The notes beneath the pieces are model-generated. The model saw only the letters and a list, made by a program, of their open reading frames with translations, was not told the origin of the DNA and did no database searches. 9,144 nt of DNA from Prevotellaceae bacterium (GTDB lineage Bacteria; Bacteroidota; Bacteroidia; Bacteroidales; Bacteroidaceae), in the NCBI GenBank assembly GCA_022508635.1, contig JAFLUV010000095.1:1-9144 (forward strand), read 5' to 3'. The position numbers were made by a program, and so were the translations under genes. Every line of letters begins with the position of its first letter. Within the stretch, counting starts at the first letter, position 1. Positions 1 to 6,593 of the stretch are shown here, in pieces.

Positions 1-347
1 AGCGCGTCGGATTCAAGCTCGCGCAGAAGGACGTCTTCCTCAACATCGCCGGCGGACTGCGCGTAACCGACCCCGCCGTCGACCTGAGCGTCGTCGCAGC
101 CGTCCTCTCAAGCAACGGCGACATGCCCATAGAGAGCGACACATGCATGGCAGGCGAGGTCGGACTCAGCGGCGAGATACGCCCCGTCTCCCGCATAGAG
201 CAGCGCATCGCCGAAGCCCAGAAGCTCGGCTTCAGCCGCATCCTCATCCCCGCACACAACATAAAAGGACTCGACCCCGCACGGTACGGCATCGCACTCA
301 CGCCCGTCCGCCGCGTCGTCGAAGCCGTAAGAGAACTCTTCGGATAA
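1..347 (+). CDS. radA: DNA repair protein RadA, C-terminal part (5' end outside window)
   Basis: Only the last 114 codons are present, read from base 3 to the TAA at 345-347; the gene runs off the left edge. The visible part matches the Lon-protease-like C-terminal domain of RadA/Sms, with the family stretches FLNIAGGLRV, DPAVDLSVVAAVLSS, GEVGLSGEIRPV and RIAEAQKLGF. Known role of the family: a RecA-like, DnaB-like motor that promotes branch migration and processing of recombination intermediates. The N-terminal zinc finger and Walker ATPase core would lie upstream and cannot be checked. Codons end mostly in C or G, giving a strongly GC-rich stretch shared with the next gene. The stop overlaps the start of the permease gene (TAATG), so the two are probably co-transcribed and translationally coupled. 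An ATG at 123 is in frame but internal, not a real start. Confidence 0.93.
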   Translation, partial: RVGFKLAQKDVFLNIAGGLRVTDPAVDLSVVAAVLSSNGDMPIESDTCMAGEVGLSGEIRPVSRIEQRIAEAQKLGFSRILIPAHNIKGLDPARYGIALTPVRRVVEAVRELFG

Positions 348-1903
348 TGTTCAGCATCGCATACGTCGGCATTTGCCTCGCCCTCATGATATGGGCGCTC
401 GTCCGGGACAGCCTCAAGCCCGGCCTCATCCTCTTCACATGCGTCGTCCTCATGCTCTGCGGCGGCGTCCTCACGCCCAGGGAATGCCTCGAGGGCTTCT
501 CCAACAAGGGCATGATCACCGTGGCGCTCCTCTTCCTCGTCAGCGAAGGAGTACGCCGCAGCGGCCTGCTTGAGAACACCATACTCCGCCTCATGCCCAA
601 GGGCAAGACCAGCGTCACGCAGGCCAACGCACGCTTTCTTCCCGCCATCGCAGCCCTCTCCGCATTCCTCAACAACACGCCCGTCGTCGTCATCTTCGCC
701 CCTATCATCAAGAACTGGTCGAAGAAAGTCGGCCTCTCCTGCACCAAGTTCCTCATCCCACTGAGCTATGCCACCATCCTCGGAGGCATGTGCACGCTCA
801 TCGGCACCAGCACGAACCTCGTCGTCGACGGCCTCATGCAGGACACCGGACACGAGGGAATGGGAATGTTCGAAATAGGGAAGGTCGGCATCATCATCTG
901 CCTCTCCGGCCTCACATACCTTATATATTATAGCCACTGTCTGCTGCCCGACAAGCGCGAGGACATGTCAGGCGGGAAAGACATGCCCGAAGGCATGTAC
1001 ATGGTAGAGGTAGTGCTCAGGAGCCGTTTCCCGGGAATAGGCAAGAGCCTCCACGAATTCGACTTCTATCGTCACTACGGAGCATCGGTCCACTCCATCC
1101 TCCGCGGCGGCACGCTGCTGACTGGCGACTGGACAAATATCCCACTCGAGAGGCACGACACGCTCGTGCTCATCACGGACGACAAGTTTGTCGGCACCTT
1201 CCGTGACTCAAGCAGCCTGCTCATCTCCAGCTACGACATCGAGAGCCAGCCGCTCGGTCACAGGAAACGATACCTCTCGCTCCTCATGCTCTTCTTCATG
1301 GTAGCCGGCGCCACCATAGGAGAACTGCCTTCCGTCAAGGCACTTCTGCCGGGCTTCAGGTTCGACATGTTCTTCTTCGTCAGCATCACGACCGTCATCA
1401 TGGCCTGGACAGGCATCTTCAACGCCAAGAACTACAGCAAGTACATGTCGTGGGACGTCCTTGTAACCATTGCCTGTGCCTTTGCCATATCGAAAGGCAT
1501 GCAGAACTCAGGCTTCGCCAGCTACATTGCCGATGCCATCATCGCATGCGCCGACGCTATCGGACAGACCACGCACGGTCCCTATGCGATGCTGGCCATC
1601 CTGTTCCTCATCACCAACCTGTTCACGGAACTCATCACCAACAATGCAGCGGCAGCACTCTCCTTCCCGCTGGCTCTTGCCGTAGCAGAAAAGCTTGGCG
1701 TCGACCCCATGCCCTTTCTCATCTGCATCTGCATAGCAGCATCGGCCGCCTTCAGCACCCCCATCGGCTACCAGACGAACCTGCTCGTGCAGAACATTGG
1801 CGGCTATCGCTTCACCGACTATGTCAAGGTCGGACTGCCGCTGAACATCATCGTCTTCATAATAAGCGTATTCGTCATACCGTTGATATGGCCCATCAGA
1901 TAA
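347..1903 (+). CDS. SLC13 (DASS)-family anion permease with one RCK_C/TrkA_C domain, probable sulfate transporter
   Basis: A 518-residue polytopic inner-membrane protein, probably a sulfate (or related anion) importer feeding the cysCDN genes downstream. Two halves of hydrophobic segments flank a soluble insert at about residues 213-295 that resembles a TrkA_C/RCK_C regulatory domain; many relatives carry two such domains, this one only one. Paired substrate/cation-site motifs typical of the family are visible: NNTP at 109-112 with GTSTN at 153-157 in the first half, and TNNA at 431-434 with PIGYQTN at 472-478 in the second. The start at 347 is chosen because it overlaps the radA stop by one base (TAATG) and begins directly with a membrane segment (MFSIAYVGICLALMIWALV). 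The reading frame stays open to 143, but that extension is Arg/His/Pro-rich and lies over radA, so it is a shadow. Sulfate specificity is inferred from the neighbours. Confidence 0.88.
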   Translation: MFSIAYVGICLALMIWALVRDSLKPGLILFTCVVLMLCGGVLTPRECLEGFSNKGMITVALLFLVSEGVRRSGLLENTILRLMPKGKTSVTQANARFLPAIAALSAFLNNTPVVVIFAPIIKNWSKKVGLSCTKFLIPLSYATILGGMCTLIGTSTNLVVDGLMQDTGHEGMGMFEIGKVGIIICLSGLTYLIYYSHCLLPDKREDMSGGKDMPEGMYMVEVVLRSRFPGIGKSLHEFDFYRHYGASVHSILRGGTLLTGDWTNIPLERHDTLVLITDDKFVGTFRDSSSLLISSYDIESQPLGHRKRYLSLLMLFFMVAGATIGELPSVKALLPGFRFDMFFFVSITTVIMAWTGIFNAKNYSKYMSWDVLVTIACAFAISKGMQNSGFASYIADAIIACADAIGQTTHGPYAMLAILFLITNLFTELITNNAAAALSFPLALAVAEKLGVDPMPFLICICIAASAAFSTPIGYQTNLLVQNIGGYRFTDYVKVGLPLNIIVFIISVFVIPLIWPIR

Positions 1904-1939
1904 TACAATACACAGGAACGGCACACGACCTTACCAAAC

Positions 1940-1982
1940 ACAACCCTAAGCATTAAGCACAAAACAACCCTAAGCACAAAAC
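1940..1982 (+). repeat. Short interlocked direct repeats in the permease-cysC gap
   Basis: In the 80-base gap before cysC, ACAACCCTAAGCA occurs at 1940-1952 and 1964-1976 (period 24). An overlapping repeat, TAAGCACAAAAC, occurs at 1954-1965 and 1971-1982 (period 17) and ends just before the cysC ATG. The segment is nearly free of G, so it should be unstructured in RNA. No Shine-Dalgarno sequence is present, which is usual in Bacteroidota. This may be replication slippage or an unstructured ribosome landing zone; no function is shown. Confidence 0.6.
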
Positions 1983-1983
1983 C

Positions 1984-2568
1984 ATGGAAGTAGTATTTCC
2001 CATCTTCGACAAGATGATGAGTCGCGAGGACAAAGAATCGCTGCTCGGTCAGCAGGGCATCATGATATGGATGACAGGCCTGAGCGGCAGCGGCAAAAGC
2101 ACCGTGGCACTCGGAGTGGAGCGCGAACTTCATCGAAGAGGCATCCTCTGCCGCATCCTGGACGGCGACAATATCCGTGCAGGCATCAACAGTAATCTCG
2201 GCTTTTCTGCAGAAGACCGTCGCGAGAACATACGTCGCATTGCCGAGATAGGCAAGCTCTTTGTCGACACAGGCATCATCACCATTGCCTGCTTCGTCTC
2301 CCCTACGGCAGAGTTGCGCCGGATGGCACGCGGCATTGTCGGCGAAAAAGATTTCCGCGAAGTCTACATTGCTACGCCTCTCGAAGAATGCGAGCGGCGC
2401 GATGTTAAGGGACTCTACGCTCGTGCCCGTCGTGGAGAGGTGAAAGACTTCACTGGCATCAGTGCTCCCTTCGAAGCTCCAGAGCATCCCGACCTCCGCC
2501 TCGATACAAGTCGAATGACACTTGAGGAGGAAGTGAATGCCGTTGTTAAACTAATCATAGAACATTAA
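1984..2568 (+). CDS. cysC: Adenylyl-sulfate (APS) kinase
   Basis: Cytosolic enzyme that phosphorylates APS with ATP to give PAPS, the activated sulfonate donor. The protein has 194 residues, close to the roughly 200 of stand-alone CysC. The P-loop GLSGSGKS is at 32-39, the LDGDNIRAGINSNLGF substrate-site stretch starts at 59, DRRENIRRIAEIGKLF follows, and FVSP has Ser106 in the position of the phosphoserine site of E. coli CysC. The lid and APS-binding stretch KGLYARARRGEVKDFTGI and the C-terminal APFEAPEHPDLRLDTS are intact. A short N-terminal extension (VFPIFDKMMSREDKESLL) precedes the kinase core, as I recall for Bacteroides homologues. ATG 1984 is the first in-frame start after the permease. 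cysD begins three bases after its stop, so the two are certainly in one transcript. Confidence 0.95.
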   Translation: MEVVFPIFDKMMSREDKESLLGQQGIMIWMTGLSGSGKSTVALGVERELHRRGILCRILDGDNIRAGINSNLGFSAEDRRENIRRIAEIGKLFVDTGIITIACFVSPTAELRRMARGIVGEKDFREVYIATPLEECERRDVKGLYARARRGEVKDFTGISAPFEAPEHPDLRLDTSRMTLEEEVNAVVKLIIEH

Positions 2569-2571
2569 ATT

Positions 2572-3477
2572 ATGAACTATAAACTGAGTCATCTTCAAGA
2601 ACTCGAAGCTGAGTCCATCCACATCATACGCGAAGTGGCAGCAGAGTTTGAGAACCCCGTCATGCTCTACAGTATAGGCAAAGACAGCAGCGTCATGGTA
2701 CGTCTTGCCGAAAAAGCGTTTGCTCCCGGTAAAGTCCCCTTTCCCCTCATGCACATTGACAGCAAGTGGAAATTCCGTGAAATGATAGAGTTTCGCGACA
2801 ACTATGCCAGGGAGCACGGCTGGAGGCTCATCGTGGAAAGCAACATGGAGGCTTTTCAGGCAGGAGTGGGGCCATTCACACATGGCAGCAAGGTACACAC
2901 TGACCTGATGAAAACAAAGGCACTGCTCGATGCACTGAACAAATACAAATTCGACGCAGCCTTTGGTGGTGCCCGTCGCGACGAGGAAAAGTCACGAGCC
3001 AAGGAACGCATCTTCAGTTTCCGCGACCAGTTCAACCAATGGGATCCGAAGAACCAGCGCCCGGAGCTCTGGGATATCTACAACAGTCGTGTACACAAGG
3101 GCGAGAGCATCCGTGTCTTTCCCCTCAGCAACTGGACAGAGCTGGATATCTGGCAGTACATTCGCCTGGAGAACATTCCCATCGTACCGCTTTACTTCGC
3201 CAAGGAGCGTCCCTGCGTAGAGATTGACGGAAACCTCATCATGGCAGATGATGATCGCCTGCCAAAGGAGTATGTGCCCCAGATTCAGAATCGCATGGTA
3301 CGCTTCCGTACGTTAGGTTGCTGGCCGCTGACAGGCGCAGTGGAGAGTACTGCCGCAACCATCGAGGATATTGTTCAGGAAATGATGACAACGACGAAGA
3401 GCGAGCGCACGACGCGCGTCATCGATTTCGACCAAGAAGCCAGCATGGAACAGAAAAAGAGGGAAGGATACTTCTGA
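2572..3477 (+). CDS. cysD: Sulfate adenylyltransferase subunit 2 (ATP sulfurylase small subunit)
   Basis: Catalytic subunit of ATP sulfurylase, which joins sulfate to ATP to form APS and pyrophosphate; it acts in the cytosol as a complex with the GTPase CysN. The protein has 301 residues, matching the usual length of about 302. It belongs to the PAPS reductase/PP-loop ATP pyrophosphatase fold: the PP-loop is SIGKDSS at 34-40, followed by MHIDSKWKFREM, then FGGARRDEEKSRAKERIFSF and a C-terminal LGCWPLTGAVES stretch, all hallmarks of CysD rather than of CysH. The end is KKREGYF, as in other CysD proteins. The gap to cysC is only three bases. An 88-base gap separates it from cysN, its obligate partner, with no convincing promoter in it. 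Confidence 0.96.
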   Translation: MNYKLSHLQELEAESIHIIREVAAEFENPVMLYSIGKDSSVMVRLAEKAFAPGKVPFPLMHIDSKWKFREMIEFRDNYAREHGWRLIVESNMEAFQAGVGPFTHGSKVHTDLMKTKALLDALNKYKFDAAFGGARRDEEKSRAKERIFSFRDQFNQWDPKNQRPELWDIYNSRVHKGESIRVFPLSNWTELDIWQYIRLENIPIVPLYFAKERPCVEIDGNLIMADDDRLPKEYVPQIQNRMVRFRTLGCWPLTGAVESTAATIEDIVQEMMTTTKSERTTRVIDFDQEASMEQKKREGYF

Positions 3478-3554
3478 TGCCAATGTAGGCAAGGCAAATC
3501 CTTTACATTCAAAAACAGACACATTCCAATAAACTAAATGTAATAAATTTCCTC

Positions 3555-3581
3555 ATGGAAAAACAATGCTCACAGTCATGA
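3555..3581 (+). other. Possible 8-codon leader reading frame overlapping the cysN start
   Basis: ATG 3555 opens MEKQCSQS and stops at TGA 3579-3581. It covers the first possible cysN ATG (3566) out of frame and ends in an ATGA overlap with the second in-frame cysN ATG at 3578. That geometry would allow termination-reinitiation coupling to the second start. It could equally be chance, or a remnant of an older cysN start lost by an indel, since Bacteroides CysN proteins, as I recall them, begin MEEN-like. No direct support for translation. Confidence 0.25.
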
Positions 3582-5002
3582 CAAACAATATACATGAATT
3601 CCTTGATGCAGATGAACGTAAATCGTTGCTTAGGCTGCTTACGGCAGGTTCCGTAGACGACGGCAAGTCCACACTCATTGGTCGTCTGCTCTTCGACAGC
3701 AAGAAACTCTATGAAGATCAACTTCAGGCTTTGGAGCGTGATTCCAAGCGTATAGGCAATGCTGGTGCTGGGCAGATAGACTATGCCTTGCTGCTTGACG
3801 GACTGAAGGCCGAGCGCGAAGAAGGCATCACTATCGACGTAGCGTATCGTTATTTCAGTACAAACTTGCGCAAATTCATCATTGCCGACACACCAGGACA
3901 CGAACAGTATACACGCAACATGATAACTGGTGGCTCTACAGCCAACCTTGCTATTATCCTCGTTGATGCCCGTACTGGTATTATCACACAGACACGTCGG
4001 CACACATTCCTCGTTAGTCTGCTTGGCATTAAGCATATTGTGCTGGCAGTAAACAAGATGGATCTTGTTGATTTCTCTCGTGATGTGTTCGAACATATCC
4101 GGGATGAATACCTCGCCCTCACTTCCCGGCTGGGCATCGAAGACGTTACCTGTTTTCCGCTCTCTGCCCTCGAGGGGGACAATGTTGTGGAGAAAAGCGA
4201 ACGAACTCCGTGGTTTGAAGGCAGTTCGCTTCTGGAGTTTATAGAGACCGTCCCCATCCATCTCGACCGCAACATGCAGGACTTCCGCTTCCCTGTCCAG
4301 TATGTGTTGCGCCCGAATCTTGACTTTCGCGGCTTTTGCGGCAAGGTGGCCAGCGGTATTATTCGCAAGGGTGATGAAATCATGGCACTACCCAGTCGCA
4401 AGACAAGCCGGGTGAAGAGCATTGTCACTTATGACGGAGAGTTGCAGGAAGCCTTTTGTCCGCAATGCATTACTATTACACTGGAGGATGAAATAGACAT
4501 CTCGCGTGGTGAAATGCTTGTCAAGCCCGACAATTTACCCTGTATAGGACGCCACATACAAACCAAGCTTGTATGGATGGACGAGGAACCAATGGATCGT
4601 AGTAAGCAGTTCTTCCTCAAGGCTGGTACCAATACGACACGTGCCACCATTAGCGCCATTGACTATCGCTTCGATGTCAATACGATGGAACAGCTTCCTG
4701 GAGCGGACTTCCAGCTCAACGAAATTGGACAAGTACAAATAACGACTGCCAAGACGCTTTTTTTCGATGCATACAGTCGCAACAAGGCTACGGGTGCCTT
4801 CATCCTGATTGACCCTATTACCAACAATACCAGTGCTGTGGGTATGATAGAGAAGGCACTCAAGGAGGAAGGCATCCACGAAGCCGAACTACCTACGCTT
4901 GACCTTCCACGGTTGGGCATCACTTCCGAGCACTATAATGCCATAGAGACTGCCGTTCGCGAACTTAGTAGGCAAGGGCTTGAGATAAAAGTCATCCAAT
5001 AG
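3566..5002 (+). CDS. cysN: Sulfate adenylyltransferase subunit 1, GTPase
   Basis: GTPase subunit that couples GTP hydrolysis to APS formation by CysD. The protein has 478 residues, close to E. coli CysN (about 475), with no APS-kinase domain fused at the C-terminus; cysC is instead a separate gene upstream. An EF-Tu-like G domain comes first: G1 GSVDDGKS at 28-35, a switch region EEGITIDVAYRYF, G3 DTPGHEQY at 108-115 and G4 NKMD at 163-166. Two beta-barrel domains follow (from about FPVQYVLRPNLDFRGF onward), including the family stretch ILIDPITNNTSAVGMI. Two starts are possible: ATG 3566 or, four codons later, ATG 3578 (MTNNIHEFL). The family similarity begins only at about HEFLDADE, so both are compatible. 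An out-of-frame 8-codon reading frame overlaps this start and ends on the second ATG. Confidence 0.95.
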   Translation: MLTVMTNNIHEFLDADERKSLLRLLTAGSVDDGKSTLIGRLLFDSKKLYEDQLQALERDSKRIGNAGAGQIDYALLLDGLKAEREEGITIDVAYRYFSTNLRKFIIADTPGHEQYTRNMITGGSTANLAIILVDARTGIITQTRRHTFLVSLLGIKHIVLAVNKMDLVDFSRDVFEHIRDEYLALTSRLGIEDVTCFPLSALEGDNVVEKSERTPWFEGSSLLEFIETVPIHLDRNMQDFRFPVQYVLRPNLDFRGFCGKVASGIIRKGDEIMALPSRKTSRVKSIVTYDGELQEAFCPQCITITLEDEIDISRGEMLVKPDNLPCIGRHIQTKLVWMDEEPMDRSKQFFLKAGTNTTRATISAIDYRFDVNTMEQLPGADFQLNEIGQVQITTAKTLFFDAYSRNKATGAFILIDPITNNTSAVGMIEKALKEEGIHEAELPTLDLPRLGITSEHYNAIETAVRELSRQGLEIKVIQ

Positions 5003-5061
5003 TCTATGGACACAATATTCTTAACCTTATTAAATGTCAACTTTTTTACACATTAAACGAT

Positions 5062-6171
5062 ATGGGACTTTTCAAATTCAGCGACCTACCGGCTACCACT
5101 CTTGTCGGTGCTGACTGGAAAACATTCAAGGAAATAACTACAGGGCATTACATCGCCCCTGATAAACGTATAAAATATAACCTGACGAAAGCTATCTGCC
5201 GCCTGCTCAGCCCTGCCGCTGCACTACAGGAGCGGAAGTACCAGAAGTTGCTTGCAGACAAGCCCTTGGAGCATGACCCGCTCTTCATCCTCGGACATTG
5301 GCGTAGTGGAACGACTTTTGTCCACAACATCTTTGCCCAGGACAAGCACTTTGGCTATACGACGACGTACCAGACGGTCTTCCCGCATTATATCATGGCG
5401 ATGCAAGGCTTCTTCAAACCTGTCATGGGCTTTTTTATGCCCAGTAAGCGTCCAACGGACAACATGGAGCTTGCTCCCGACTTTCCCCAAGAAGAAGAGT
5501 TTGCTTTGAGCAACATGTGTCCATACAACTATTATAATTTCTGGATATTCCCTGACGAGATGCAAGCATACTGCAATCGTTTCCTTACCTTTCGCGATAT
5601 CAGCGATGAGGAGTTGCAGGCCTTCAATCATACATTTGAGAAGTTGGTTAAAATAAGCCTCTGGAACACTGGTGGTACACAATATCTCAGCAAGAACCCG
5701 CCACATACAGGAAGAGTGAAAGCCCTCAACAAACTCTTCCCACGTGCGCGATACATATATATAATGCGCAATCCCTACACTGTATTCGAGAGCACACGCT
5801 CGTTTTTCCTTAATACAATAAAGCCCCTTGAGCTAAATAGCATTACTGACGAGGAGATGGAGCGGAACATACTTTACGGATACATGGAACTCTACCATGC
5901 TTACAAGGAACAGAAGCAATGTCTGCCCGAAGGTGCACTCTACGAGGTACGTTTCGAGGACATTGAACAGGATGCTTTTGCCATCACCCGCGAAATCTAT
6001 GCAAAACTTGACATCCCGGGTTGGGAAAAAGCTGAATCTGCCATCCGGCAATACGTTCTCAGCAAGAAGGGATACAAAAAAAATCAGTATAAGTATGACC
6101 CTCGAACCATACAACTTGTAAACGAACATTGGGCAGAAGCACTTGACGATTGGGGTTACGAACGATTCTGA
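5062..6171 (+). CDS. PAPS-dependent sulfotransferase, Sulfotransf_3-like
   Basis: A 369-residue, apparently cytosolic protein without a signal peptide, predicted to transfer the sulfonate group of PAPS to an acceptor hydroxyl or amine. The 5'-phosphosulfate-binding loop is clear: FILGHWRSGTT with GHWRSGTT at 78-85. The 3'-phosphate-binding region is YIYIMRNPYTVFESTRSFF from residue 231, with Arg236 and Ser244 as the expected contacts. Between them are PQEEEFAL at 142-149 and LSKNPPHTGRVKALNKLFP with KNPPH at 211-215, both typical of this family. It follows cysN by 59 bases with no promoter or terminator seen, so it probably belongs to the same operon and uses the PAPS made by CysC/D/N. The gene order resembles the B. 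thetaiotaomicron cluster ending in BT0416, which I recall as a cholesterol/steroid sulfotransferase. Homology to that protein is plausible but the acceptor here is not known. Codons are more AT-rich than in the permease. Confidence 0.9.
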   Translation: MGLFKFSDLPATTLVGADWKTFKEITTGHYIAPDKRIKYNLTKAICRLLSPAAALQERKYQKLLADKPLEHDPLFILGHWRSGTTFVHNIFAQDKHFGYTTTYQTVFPHYIMAMQGFFKPVMGFFMPSKRPTDNMELAPDFPQEEEFALSNMCPYNYYNFWIFPDEMQAYCNRFLTFRDISDEELQAFNHTFEKLVKISLWNTGGTQYLSKNPPHTGRVKALNKLFPRARYIYIMRNPYTVFESTRSFFLNTIKPLELNSITDEEMERNILYGYMELYHAYKEQKQCLPEGALYEVRFEDIEQDAFAITREIYAKLDIPGWEKAESAIRQYVLSKKGYKKNQYKYDPRTIQLVNEHWAEALDDWGYERF

Positions 6172-6225
6172 AAGAGTAAATGAATATCAATAAATCGCAA
6201 AATACTGAAAAAAATATCTCTGATG

Positions 6226-6257
6226 TTTGTCTGTAGCCAATAAAATATGTACCTTTG
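6226..6257 (+). promoter_or_regulatory. Bacteroidetes-type promoter for the HU gene
   Basis: TTTG at 6226-6229 and TAccTTTG at 6250-6257 match the -33 (TTTG) and -7 (TAnnTTTG) elements of the primary sigma factor of Bacteroidota, separated by 20 bases, within the usual spacing. Transcription should start near 6263-6265, giving a 5' leader of about 33 bases that is AT-rich and lacks a Shine-Dalgarno sequence. The rest of the 125-base gap after the sulfotransferase (6172-6225) is AT-rich, with no convincing terminator hairpin for the upstream operon. Confidence 0.8.
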
Positions 6258-6296
6258 CATAAAATTAAATGAAAAGAACCATTAAATCATACCAAA

Positions 6297-6575
6297 ATGA
6301 CAAAGATTGAACTTGTAAAAGCCGTAGCAGAAAAGACTGGCATTGATCAGTCGACGGCCATGGCTGCCGTAGAGGGTGTTATCGATACACTCAAGGAGTC
6401 TCTCATCAATAAGGAGAGTGTGTACATCCGTGGCTGGGGTACTTGGACCCTCAAGCATCGTGCCCAGAAGACTGCACGCAACATCTCCAAAAATACAACC
6501 ATGATTATCCCTGCACACGACATTCCGTTTTTCAAGCCTTGTAAGGATTTCATGGAGGCCGTGGCAAAAGCCTAA
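6297..6575 (+). CDS. HU/IHF-family DNA-binding protein
   Basis: A 92-residue nucleoid-associated protein expected to dimerise and bend DNA. The helical N-terminal body (MTKIELVKAVAEKTGIDQSTA) is followed by the beta-arm region, with RGWGTW at 45-50 in place of the common G-F-G-T-F, then KHRAQKTARN, and the closing IPAHDIPFFKPCKDF at 71-85. At the arm tip the usual R-N-P is R61-N62-I63, so the proline that intercalates into DNA in classical HU/IHF is absent; I recall this as common in Bacteroidota HU proteins. The length is typical. It has its own promoter just upstream and tandem hairpins just after its stop, so it is probably a monocistronic, well-expressed gene unrelated in function to the sulfonation genes. 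Which HU paralogue it is cannot be told. Confidence 0.93.
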   Translation: MTKIELVKAVAEKTGIDQSTAMAAVEGVIDTLKESLINKESVYIRGWGTWTLKHRAQKTARNISKNTTMIIPAHDIPFFKPCKDFMEAVAKA

Positions 6576-6593
6576 CACAGCGTAACTCTAAAC

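Noticed and set aside
143..346. Upstream in-frame extension of the permease reading frame
   Set aside because: It overlaps radA in another frame, is Arg/His/Pro-rich, and lacks any family similarity; it is a by-product of the high GC content. The start at 347 gives a proper membrane N-terminus.
2572..3477. Alternative reading of cysD as PAPS reductase (cysH)
   Set aside because: The PP-loop fold is shared, but the 301-residue length, the GGARRDEEKSRAKER motif, the LGCWPLTG stretch and the adjacent cysN all identify CysD.
3482..3509. AATGTA...TACATT hairpin in the cysD-cysN gap
   Set aside because: Only six base pairs with a large loop and no U tract; too weak to call a terminator or attenuator.
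3544..3551. TAAATTTC as a possible -7 promoter element before cysN
   Set aside because: It matches seven of eight bases of TAnnTTTG but has no TTTG at the proper distance upstream, so an internal promoter is not supported.
3509..4261. 250-codon open frame on the - strand inside cysN
   Set aside because: It lies opposite a fully convincing cysN, is Cys-rich and has no recognisable motifs; the same applies to the 222-codon - strand frame at 1819-2487 opposite cysC.
5003..5061. Possible regulatory hairpin between cysN and the sulfotransferase (TTAAATGT...ACATTAA)
   Set aside because: Short, AT-only pairing with a bulge; it is not distinguishable from chance in an AT-rich gap.
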